The notes below the pieces were generated by a model. The model saw nothing but the letters and a program-made list of their open reading frames with translations, did no database searches and was not told the origin of the DNA. A DNA stretch of 24,622 nt, from contig CALEZD010000089.1 of assembly GCA_937928385.1 (NCBI GenBank), positions 1 to 24,622 of the forward strand. Direction: 5' to 3'. Position numbers and translations under genes: made by a program. Origin of the DNA: an uncultured Bacteroidota bacterium (GTDB taxonomy: Bacteria > Bacteroidota > Bacteroidia > Chitinophagales > Chitinophagaceae). Every line of letters starts with the position of its first letter. Position 1 is the first letter of the stretch. Of this stretch, positions 9,636 through 17,079 are shown piece after piece.

Positions 9636-10454
9636 ATGAAGAACCAGATTTTATATACGTTGCAGCTGGCAGATAATGCGCTCATCTACGGCCACAGGCT
9701 GAGTGAGTGGTGTGGCCACGGGCCGGTACTGGAGCAGGATATAGCCCTGACTAATATTTCACTCGACTTCCTGGGACAGGCACGTGGTTTCTATCAGCAT
9801 GCCGCCAACCTGTTCAATGCATTGCCACAGGCAGACAAGCAAGGCATGTTTTTGTCGGTAACGCTGGAAGAGAAGATCAACAAAGGTGAAAATATAGATG
9901 AGGATGACCTGGCATACCTGCGCGACGGATGGGACTTCCGCAACCTGCTGATAACAGAACAACCTAACGGCGACTGGGCGACTACAATAGCCCGCGCATT
10001 TTACATCGATATATTCAATCATCTCTATTATACCCGCCTGCAAAAAAGCAGCGATCTGCAGCTGGCAGCTATTGCTGAAAAATCGCTGAAAGAAGTGACG
10101 TACCACAAACGCTGGAGCAGCGAGTGGGTGATACGCCTGGGCGATGGAACAGAAGAAAGCCATGCAAAAATGCAAACAGCCCTCAACGACCTTTGGCCAT
10201 TTACCGGTGAAATGTTTCGTATGACGGACATAGAAAAGGAGATGGCAAGCAACAAAGCCGGGGTGGATGCAGCAGCCCTGTACAACGACTGGAAGCAGCA
10301 GGTAACAACTATAGCTGATGAAGCCACTATGCAACTGCCCGACAGTACCTGGATGCAGGAAGGCGGAAAGGATGGCAGGCATTCAGAGCACCTGGGGTAT
10401 ATACTTGCAGAATTGCAGTTTATACAACGCGCATATCCCGGTATGGAGTGGTAG
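9636..10454 (+). CDS. paaC: 1,2-phenylacetyl-CoA epoxidase structural subunit PaaC
   Basis: PaaC is the structural, metal-free homolog of PaaA and is needed to form the stable catalytic heterodimer. The 272 residues are slightly longer than typical family members but cover the complete ferritin-like fold. Recognisable parts are the LADNALIYGHRLSEWCGHGP opening (residues 11-30), the DIALTNISLDFLGQAR helix, and the EVTYHKRWSSEWVIRLGDGTEESH segment. It follows paaB by 14 bases. In most paa operons the next gene is paaD; here a glycosyltransferase and two membrane-protein genes come first and paaD appears about 5.4 kb later. Confidence 0.94.
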   Translation: MKNQILYTLQLADNALIYGHRLSEWCGHGPVLEQDIALTNISLDFLGQARGFYQHAANLFNALPQADKQGMFLSVTLEEKINKGENIDEDDLAYLRDGWDFRNLLITEQPNGDWATTIARAFYIDIFNHLYYTRLQKSSDLQLAAIAEKSLKEVTYHKRWSSEWVIRLGDGTEESHAKMQTALNDLWPFTGEMFRMTDIEKEMASNKAGVDAAALYNDWKQQVTTIADEATMQLPDSTWMQEGGKDGRHSEHLGYILAELQFIQRAYPGMEW

Positions 10455-10480
10455 GCTATTTGCCTGAATTACCTGTATAT

Positions 10481-10497
10481 TTACCATACTTACCATA
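10481..10497. repeat. Short direct repeat before the glycosyltransferase gene
   Basis: TTACCATA occurs at 10481-10488 and again at 10490-10497, so a 9-base unit is repeated in tandem just before the TTG start at 10505. The preceding bases (TATATTTA) are one mismatch from a TAnnTTTG box. This could be a weak internal promoter or operator at the boundary between paaC and the inserted module, or chance. Confidence 0.3.
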
Positions 10498-10504
10498 GCA
10501 GGTT

Positions 10505-11215
10505 TTGAGCAATAATTCTTCATGCGCAATAGTACTACCTTGTTACAATCCGCAGCCCGGGTGGGCGGCGCGTGTTATTGAGCAGTATCATGCTATTGCT
10601 GATAGACTTAGGGTACATGTAGAAATAATATTGGTCAATGACGGCAGTACAGTTAACATTTCAGATAGCGATATCCATACATTAAGGCAGGCCATACCGG
10701 CGTTCAGGTATATTAGTTATACTGAAAACAGGGGTAAAGGGTATGCGCTGAGAAAAGGCATTGCTGAAGCGCAGGCAGGTATCATAATATACACAGATGT
10801 AGATTTCCCTTATTCGGTAAACAGCCTCGTAGCCATATACGATACCCTGCATAAAGAAGGATATGATGCAGCCCCGGGTATCAAGGATAAACATTATTAT
10901 ACTAAAGTGCCTGCTTTGCGCAGGTATATCTCACAGGCGTTGCGCAGCCTCATTGGTTTGTTTTTTCGTATTCCCTTTACTGATACACAATGCGGGCTAA
11001 AGGGTTTTAAAAAGCATGTGCAGCCTGTTTTTCTTTCTACTACTATCAACAGGTACCTTTTTGACCTGGAGTTTATCAGGATGTTGTACAGGAAGGGTTA
11101 TAAAGTGCAACCGGTGCCTGTTTCTATAAATGACAATGTTGTGTTCAGGCGAATGAATTACAAACTACTGTTTCCTGAATTGGTTAACTTCCTGAAAATT
11201 GTATTGCAAAAATAA
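10505..11215 (+). CDS. Family 2 glycosyltransferase, DPM1/Alg5-like (polyprenyl-phosphate hexose synthase candidate)
   Basis: This is a GT-A-fold transferase of about 236 residues. Visible motifs are LPCYNP (11-16), VNDGST with D46 for nucleotide binding, NRGKGYALRKGI (75-86), the DxD metal motif in YTDVDFPY (D98 and D100), and TQCGLKGFK, which is typical of dolichyl-phosphate mannose or glucose synthases. By family knowledge such enzymes move a hexose from a nucleotide sugar to a polyprenyl phosphate on the cytoplasmic face of the membrane. There is no C-terminal membrane anchor. The start must be the TTG at 10505: an in-frame stop lies three codons upstream and the next internal Met comes too late. 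Its TAA shares a base with the ATG of the next gene (TAATG), so the two are translationally coupled. The sugar and acceptor are unknown. Confidence 0.85.
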   Translation: MSNNSSCAIVLPCYNPQPGWAARVIEQYHAIADRLRVHVEIILVNDGSTVNISDSDIHTLRQAIPAFRYISYTENRGKGYALRKGIAEAQAGIIIYTDVDFPYSVNSLVAIYDTLHKEGYDAAPGIKDKHYYTKVPALRRYISQALRSLIGLFFRIPFTDTQCGLKGFKKHVQPVFLSTTINRYLFDLEFIRMLYRKGYKVQPVPVSINDNVVFRRMNYKLLFPELVNFLKIVLQK

Positions 11216-13503
11216 TGAGACTGCAGAAAAATATATGGATGCTCTTTGCCTTCATCGTTGCGGCATTAGCTACCTCTTATGTTTTTCGCCACATCCTGCG
11301 TTTCCCGGGCAGGCTGGTACACGAGTTGGGTGGTGACGGTATGAAGAACTACTTTTCTTACATGTATCATTCCATGTATGGCAGGGGCTGGTGGTTCGAT
11401 GGTATGAACTATCCGTATGGTGAGCATATTATGTTTGTAGACGGCCAGCCGATACTTACCCTTACACTCAGTTGGCTGCGACAGTTGTGGCATTTTACTC
11501 CTGAAACATTGAATGTCATCTTAAACCTGCTCATGTTATCTGCCTTCTTCCTGGCTATACTGTATGTATATAAGATACTGGCGAAAATGGACGTGCCGTA
11601 TTGGTGGGCAATGCTGTTCGCGCCACTTATTGTTACACTGTCAATGCAGAATTTCAGAATATTTGGCCTCTACGGCCTCAGCTATGCATGTGTTGTACCC
11701 ATGATATTTTACTGGTTTCTGCATTATCACGAAACAGGTAAATGGAAATATATGCTATACCTGTTTCTATTATCGGGTATAGTTATGTTCCTGCACCCCT
11801 ATCAGTTCGCGTTGATAATTATCTGGTCTGTCTTGTATATTACCGGTTATTTATTGTTGATACCCAGTAGCTGGAAACAAAAACTGCACCAAGTGATTCC
11901 TATAATCGTTGTGCTTATTTGCGGTATAGTGCTGCTGAAATCAGTATTACACTTTACCGACCCTGTAACCGACAGGCCTGAATACCCGCATGGTTTATTA
12001 AGTTATGGCACAACAGGTGTGGATATCTTTACCAATGCACATAGTCCTTACTGGGCATGGCTGCAGGAGAAACGCGTAGTAACCGGCCCGATGGGGAATG
12101 ATGCGCAAAGTTATGCCTATACGGGTGTAGTCCCTATTCTGGTTATTGCAGGTGTTTTAATCACAGCTTTAGTCTTTTTGGTGCGCAGGCGTACAGCAGG
12201 GGCTGGCAGGCTACTGTTTGGCGTGCAGCCAATATGGTTGTTTATTGCAGCAGGGGCATTGTTATTCAGCATGGGGGTGCCATTTGTGTGGGGTATGGAG
12301 TGGGCATACGATTATATTTCATCATTAAGGCAATTTCGTTTCCTGGGCTGGTTTGCATTACTGTTCTACTATGTCATTACTGTATTTTCTGTAGTTGTCA
12401 TCTATCGTTTGTCTGCTAAGGTTGTTCCCCGTAATCAATGGGCCAGGCAACTGCTAATTATTTTTCCTCTCTGCACATGGGCATACGAAGCATGGGGTAT
12501 TGAAGAAAAGATATTCAAGCGCTCAACAGAAGGGAGTTACTATTACGACTTCTTCTATTCAAAGTTGGAAAAGGACTGGTCATCATTTTTAAATGATAAT
12601 GGTTATCATGCTTCAGATTTTCAGGCTATATTGCATCTGCCTTATCATCATGTTGGCTCTGAAAAAATATGGCTTTCACACGCTATCTGGGGTTTATGTG
12701 TGTCTATGAAAGCAGCTTTCCAACTTCAATTGCCATTAGTTGATGCGAATATGTCCCGTAGCTCATGGGCTGTCACTTTTGAACAGGTAAAGGTGGGTGC
12801 CGGCCCATACTCATATAAAGCGTTATTCCACCAGGCGAAAGACAATCGTCGGTTTTTGTTGTTAAAATATGATGACGACGAACTGACCCCTGATGAACGT
12901 TATCTTTTTAATCATGCAGATTCAATAGGCATCAACTCAAACCTGGTAGTATATGCACTGGACCCTGCCCAACTGGCCGCATTAGAAAAAAAGGAATGGA
13001 AGCGTATAAAAACAAGCTCAGATACTGACAGTCCGTATTATTATGAGCCCTTCGCGAAAAGAAAGGATATGCACGCTATCTTCGGCATGGGCTCGAAAGA
13101 TGCTGTATCAGGTAAAGATACCACCATTGCACGCATTGATGTACTCAACTGGCCAAAGGATAAATTGTATGAAGCTTCAGCCTGGTTTTTAGTGAACAAT
13201 AACGATTACAGAACGCCAACTATGGAAATGAAATTAGCAGATGCTTCGGGAACAGAGATAAACGCATTAAAACTGATATGCGGTGAGGCTAACGATACAC
13301 ACGGTATGTGGTTCAGGCCGTCAAAATACTTTATGCTGCCGGAGGGTTGCAGCGAATTGCAGATAATACTTAATAATACAATTGACATCAAGTGGTACAA
13401 GCTGGATGAAATAATGATAAGAGCCGCAACAGATACTGTAGTGATGAAAGATAACAGAGGTAGAATAATGGTAAATAACCATTTGCTACCCAATAAAGAA
13501 TAA
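11215..13503 (+). CDS. GT-C-like multi-spanning membrane protein, first tandem paralog
   Basis: I do not recognise a named family. The 762 residues divide into about 11 hydrophobic segments (near 8-27, 98-121, 130-147, 152-171, 177-195, 197-217, 226-244, 303-323, 339-357, 376-399 and 410-426) and a soluble C-terminal half (about 440-762). An odd number of helices would put that half outside the inner membrane. The first long loop after helix 1 holds GGDGMKNYF (D41) and FDGMNYPYGEHI (61-72), the place where GT-C transferases carry their catalytic acid. LRQFRFLGW follows near 371. Residues about 645-735 show a jellyroll, carbohydrate-binding-like pattern ending in LDEIMIR. It overlaps the glycosyltransferase stop by one base and is followed after 4 bases by its paralog. 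The inferred role is extracytoplasmic sugar transfer from a lipid carrier; an uncatalytic membrane role is possible. Confidence 0.6.
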   Translation: MRLQKNIWMLFAFIVAALATSYVFRHILRFPGRLVHELGGDGMKNYFSYMYHSMYGRGWWFDGMNYPYGEHIMFVDGQPILTLTLSWLRQLWHFTPETLNVILNLLMLSAFFLAILYVYKILAKMDVPYWWAMLFAPLIVTLSMQNFRIFGLYGLSYACVVPMIFYWFLHYHETGKWKYMLYLFLLSGIVMFLHPYQFALIIIWSVLYITGYLLLIPSSWKQKLHQVIPIIVVLICGIVLLKSVLHFTDPVTDRPEYPHGLLSYGTTGVDIFTNAHSPYWAWLQEKRVVTGPMGNDAQSYAYTGVVPILVIAGVLITALVFLVRRRTAGAGRLLFGVQPIWLFIAAGALLFSMGVPFVWGMEWAYDYISSLRQFRFLGWFALLFYYVITVFSVVVIYRLSAKVVPRNQWARQLLIIFPLCTWAYEAWGIEEKIFKRSTEGSYYYDFFYSKLEKDWSSFLNDNGYHASDFQAILHLPYHHVGSEKIWLSHAIWGLCVSMKAAFQLQLPLVDANMSRSSWAVTFEQVKVGAGPYSYKALFHQAKDNRRFLLLKYDDDELTPDERYLFNHADSIGINSNLVVYALDPAQLAALEKKEWKRIKTSSDTDSPYYYEPFAKRKDMHAIFGMGSKDAVSGKDTTIARIDVLNWPKDKLYEASAWFLVNNNDYRTPTMEMKLADASGTEINALKLICGEANDTHGMWFRPSKYFMLPEGCSELQIILNNTIDIKWYKLDEIMIRAATDTVVMKDNRGRIMVNNHLLPNKE

Positions 13504-13507
13504 CACA

Positions 13508-15811
13508 ATGAAGAGTACCGACAGGAAAATATGGAAATGGCTTCCATGGATAATTTCCGGGATGGCTACGTTGTACTTGTTTTACGAGATTATCCTACAC
13601 CCCGGCAGTACAATGCTTAGTATTGACGGGGATGCTTCTAAGAACTACTTCACTTTTTTATACCACAGCCTGTACGGCAGTGGTATATGGTTCGATGGTA
13701 TGAACTACCCTTATGGTGAGCATATTGTTTTTACTGATGCGCAACCGGCGTTTGCTATACCATTTAGCTATATCAACGATTACTTACACCTCAATCCGCT
13801 GGTTGTTCTGCACCTGTTGCTCATTACAGGATTTTTCCTGGCCATAATATATGTGTACAAAATATTGCTACGTATGCATGTACACCCTGCCTGGGCTATA
13901 ACAGGCGCGGTATTGATTATTACTATGTCGCCGCAACAGTTCAAATTTGCAGGACATTTTTCTTTAGTCTATTTCTGCGTATTGCCTGTTGTATTCTATT
14001 ACAACCTGGCCTGGTATCAAACAGGTAAACAGCAATACATGATAAAACTGCTGCTGGCAACACTGTTATTCACGTTTATACATCTCTATTTCGCATTGAT
14101 GATATGCTTGTGGGTGGTATTATACAGTGTTGGATATACCTTTTTTTGCAGGGAGACCTTTAATAAGAAATGGCAGCATACCTGGCCTGTACTACTGGCT
14201 GGCTTGTTGCCCTTAGCGCTTTTTCGCTTATTTATGTTGCTGACGGATACCATTACCGACAGGCCTGCATACCCTTATGGTGCAAGGGCGCATGGCACTA
14301 CCTGGGGCGATATAATTACTTCTTATTTGTCGCCGATGTCAAAGTGGATAGCGCAATGGTTAGATACAGGCACCTTAAGCGGAGGCAACGAAGGCTACGC
14401 TTATATAGGTTTTGCTCCATTGCTGATACTTGCTGCCGCTTTTGTCTATTGGATATTTACTGCCATGAAAAAAGGTAGGCCTGGACATTTGGCAGCGGAT
14501 AAAAACGGCACTATTATCTGGCTGTTCATCGCGGTGTCTGTTTTGATATTCAGCAGCGCTATCATTTTCAAAAAATGTTTTGTCTGCCTCGATTATGCTT
14601 CTTTCATCAGGCAGTTCAGGGCTATCGGACGTTTCTCATGGATATTTTATTATATAGTCACTATCCTGTCGGTAGTTATTGGATATGGATGGTACAGCAA
14701 ACTGATATACAATGGTAAGAAATCCGTAGCGTATCCACTGGCGTTCGTCCTGTTGGTCATATGGTTTGCCGAAGCGCTGCCGTTTGCCGGTATGACCCGT
14801 GCACGCGCTGCAAACGGAAGTGTACAATACAAATACTTCTATAAACCCGATAAGACTGACTGGACAAAATTTTTATCTGTGAACGGTTATGCAGCAGATA
14901 GTTTCAGAGCTTTGTATGTGCTGCCATATTTTCATGTAGGTACTGAAAAACTGGGGCACGTACCCGCCAGTTACGATTTAATGAATATCGCTTTCAGCAC
15001 TTCATTGCAGTTGCATATACCACTTATGAACGTAATGATGTCACGCAACTCATGGCAGCAAGCGTTTGCACAGGTAAAAATATCAGGCGGGCCTTATACC
15101 AATAAAGAGGTCCTGCGCTCTGACGATAAACGCCCGATACTGATTATTCATCCGGCGAAAGAACCACTCAACCCCGACGAACAATATTTGCTCTTATCTT
15201 CACATCTGATAGGCAACCTCAACGGTTACAATGTTTATGCATTACATGCGGACAGCCTGTTGAATAAAGAGGCGGGTAATAGAGAGGAACACAAAATATT
15301 TATCAGCAGTGTACAGCAGGTTGATAGCTGTATTGAATATGCCGGCCCCTGGTATGTAGAGCATTATGATACAGGTACAGCCACGCAAGTACTGATGGGC
15401 GGGGGCGCTGCTAAGGCAATAGAAGGTATTACAGAGATAATATTTGAAGCCTCGCTCACACCTGTTCACGATAATCAATTGTACGAATTCTCCGCCTGGA
15501 TGCTGGTGAGCGACAAGGATTATAAAATCGGCAGGTTTGTAGTGTATATGCATGACGAAAACGATAGCTTGCTGGCCAGTATCAAAGTGCTGGCGCAGGA
15601 GTCGGTAGACAATTATGGTTTGTGGGTGAGGGTATCCATGTATTTTGAAGTACCTGCGGCATGCAGTAAAATATCTGTTGACCTGGTGAACATTGTATAC
15701 CCTTCTTACCTGGCGCTGGACGAGCTCATGATTCGCCCGGCTGATGCGGTGATATTGTCCAAATCAGGTGATAACCGGAGGATGGTGAATAATCACATAC
15801 TCCCTTATTGA
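13508..15811 (+). CDS. GT-C-like multi-spanning membrane protein, second tandem paralog
   Basis: This 767-residue protein is a diverged copy of the preceding gene product along its whole length. It shares the same architecture of many N-terminal helices followed by a large soluble half. Shared landmarks are DGDASKNYF in the first external loop (D40 and D42), the identical string FDGMNYPYGEHI (62-73), TDRPAYPYG, FIRQFRAIGRF, LPYFHVGTEK, and the ending RRMVNNHILPY. Residues about 655-750 again look like a jellyroll carbohydrate-binding domain (LYEFSAWMLV ... LALDELMIR). The copies have diverged too far for a recent duplication, yet stay adjacent with a 4-base gap, which suggests distinct but linked roles. 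The first copy has a single Asp (GGDG) where this one has DGD. Function is inferred only. Confidence 0.58.
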   Translation: MKSTDRKIWKWLPWIISGMATLYLFYEIILHPGSTMLSIDGDASKNYFTFLYHSLYGSGIWFDGMNYPYGEHIVFTDAQPAFAIPFSYINDYLHLNPLVVLHLLLITGFFLAIIYVYKILLRMHVHPAWAITGAVLIITMSPQQFKFAGHFSLVYFCVLPVVFYYNLAWYQTGKQQYMIKLLLATLLFTFIHLYFALMICLWVVLYSVGYTFFCRETFNKKWQHTWPVLLAGLLPLALFRLFMLLTDTITDRPAYPYGARAHGTTWGDIITSYLSPMSKWIAQWLDTGTLSGGNEGYAYIGFAPLLILAAAFVYWIFTAMKKGRPGHLAADKNGTIIWLFIAVSVLIFSSAIIFKKCFVCLDYASFIRQFRAIGRFSWIFYYIVTILSVVIGYGWYSKLIYNGKKSVAYPLAFVLLVIWFAEALPFAGMTRARAANGSVQYKYFYKPDKTDWTKFLSVNGYAADSFRALYVLPYFHVGTEKLGHVPASYDLMNIAFSTSLQLHIPLMNVMMSRNSWQQAFAQVKISGGPYTNKEVLRSDDKRPILIIHPAKEPLNPDEQYLLLSSHLIGNLNGYNVYALHADSLLNKEAGNREEHKIFISSVQQVDSCIEYAGPWYVEHYDTGTATQVLMGGGAAKAIEGITEIIFEASLTPVHDNQLYEFSAWMLVSDKDYKIGRFVVYMHDENDSLLASIKVLAQESVDNYGLWVRVSMYFEVPAACSKISVDLVNIVYPSYLALDELMIRPADAVILSKSGDNRRMVNNHILPY

Positions 15812-15860
15812 CGTAATTCACGTTTTCTTACCAAACAGTTCAGTAATTTTACAGGATATC

Positions 15861-16364
15861 ATGAGCGAAAGCATTACCAAAGAAAGAGTGTACGACTGGC
15901 TGTCGCAGGTGTCAGACCCCGAGGTGCCTGTGCTGACGGTATTGGATATGGGTGTGATACGCGATGTACAACTGGAGGAAACACCTTCCGGTACGGAAGT
16001 GACTATTTCCATTACGCCAACGTACAGCGGCTGCCCCGCTATGGATATGATCAGCATGAACATCAGGATGTCTTTACTGAGCCGTGGTATAGCCAAAGTG
16101 CATATCAAAGAGCAACTGAGCCCTGCATGGACTACCGACTGGATGAGCGAAGAGGGTAAGCAAAAACTGAAAGAATACGGTATAGCACCCCCGCTGAGAA
16201 AATCGTCCAGCAATCTGGGTATGTTTGAAGAAGAAAAAGTGCCTTGTCCGCGATGTAGTTCTGTAGATACTGAACTGGTAAGCCAGTTTGGCCCTACCTC
16301 CTGCAAGTCTTTATACCGCTGCCTTGACTGCAAAGAGCCCTTTGAGCATTTCAAATGCCACTAA
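15861..16364 (+). CDS. paaD: Phenylacetate-CoA oxygenase assembly factor PaaD (PaaJ)
   Basis: PaaD is a MIP18/DUF59-family protein thought to help insert or maintain the metal centres of the phenylacetyl-CoA epoxidase. The 167 residues match the family. The N-terminal DUF59 domain contains the signature TPTYSGCPAMD with C58. The C-terminus is a zinc ribbon with CPRC (C129, C132) and CLDC (C154, C157); C148 and C166 are additional cysteines. It sits 50 bases downstream of the second membrane-protein gene and over 5 kb from paaC, although these genes are usually adjacent. No convincing promoter was found just upstream, so it may rely on read-through from the long operon. Its TAA overlaps the rnc stop from the other strand by 4 bases. 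paaE does not follow. Confidence 0.93.
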   Translation: MSESITKERVYDWLSQVSDPEVPVLTVLDMGVIRDVQLEETPSGTEVTISITPTYSGCPAMDMISMNIRMSLLSRGIAKVHIKEQLSPAWTTDWMSEEGKQKLKEYGIAPPLRKSSSNLGMFEEEKVPCPRCSSVDTELVSQFGPTSCKSLYRCLDCKEPFEHFKCH

Positions 16365-17077
16365 CCAATACCTAATTTGTCAATAGCGTTCTGCGCCGCT
16401 ACCTGCCCGGCTTCTTTTTTATTATAGCCGGTACCATTGGCCACCACTTCACCATTTAGCAGAATGCCTATGGTAAAAATCTTACGTGTGCCCTCGTTTT
16501 CTTCGCTCAGGGTGTCGAAGCTCAGGTCGTGGTTATTTTTTTGCGCCCAGCTCAGTAGCTTGTTTTTGAAGTTGGTATCGCGGCTTTCTAATGTGTCAAT
16601 ATCTATATAAGGCTTCAGTATCTGCTTGAGTATAAAACTCCTGGCCCTATGAAAACCCTGGTCGAGATATACTGCGCCTATCAATGCTTCCAGCGCATTG
16701 CCGAATATATGGCTGCGGCTCAGCCCCTTATCATTCTGGTTGTACTGCACTATTTTTTGCAGGCCCATGCGCAGCGCCAGGTTGTTCAGTGTTTCGCGCC
16801 TCACTATTTTCGAGCGCATCTCGGTCAGGTAACCCTCTGATTGATATGGGTATTTCTTAAACAGGTAATCAGCTATGACGGAGCCCAGAATAGCATCGCC
16901 CAGAAATTCCAGCCTTTCGTTGTTCTGTGCTATCTCTTCCAGCTTAGAGCGGTGCATAAGCGCCAGCTGGTAATAAGGCAAATGATTAGGGACAAACCCT
17001 AAGACATGCTCTAACTGTGATACCAACTCCTTGTTGGGTGAAAAAAGATGCAGGATTCGTGACGTAAACCGCCTCAA
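16361..17077 (-). CDS. rnc: Ribonuclease III
   Basis: RNase III cleaves double-stranded RNA, including rRNA precursors and structured mRNAs. The 238 residues contain the catalytic domain with the signature NERLEFLGDAIL (53-64), giving metal ligands E57 and D61, and the second metal motif GNALEALIGAVYLD (126-139) with E130. A C-terminal dsRNA-binding domain covers about 165-236. The position matching E. coli D114 is N127, a substitution I recall as common in Bacteroidota. The start is TTG, two bases after the fabF stop, with no ATG until residue 41, which is inside the catalytic domain. fabF and acpP lie upstream on the same strand, the widespread acpP-fabF-rnc order. Its TAG overlaps the paaD TAA tail-to-tail. 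Confidence 0.95.
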   Translation of the reverse strand: MRRFTSRILHLFSPNKELVSQLEHVLGFVPNHLPYYQLALMHRSKLEEIAQNNERLEFLGDAILGSVIADYLFKKYPYQSEGYLTEMRSKIVRRETLNNLALRMGLQKIVQYNQNDKGLSRSHIFGNALEALIGAVYLDQGFHRARSFILKQILKPYIDIDTLESRDTNFKNKLLSWAQKNNHDLSFDTLSEENEGTRKIFTIGILLNGEVVANGTGYNKKEAGQVAAQNAIDKLGIG

Positions 17078-17079
17078 AG

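Noticed and set aside
9759..10382. Minus-strand open frame of 207 residues opposite paaC
   Set aside because: It is antisense to the conserved paaC and has no recognisable motif.
10455..15860. Mobile-element insertion explaining the split paa operon
   Set aside because: I found no transposase, integrase, terminal inverted repeats or matching target duplications at the two boundaries.
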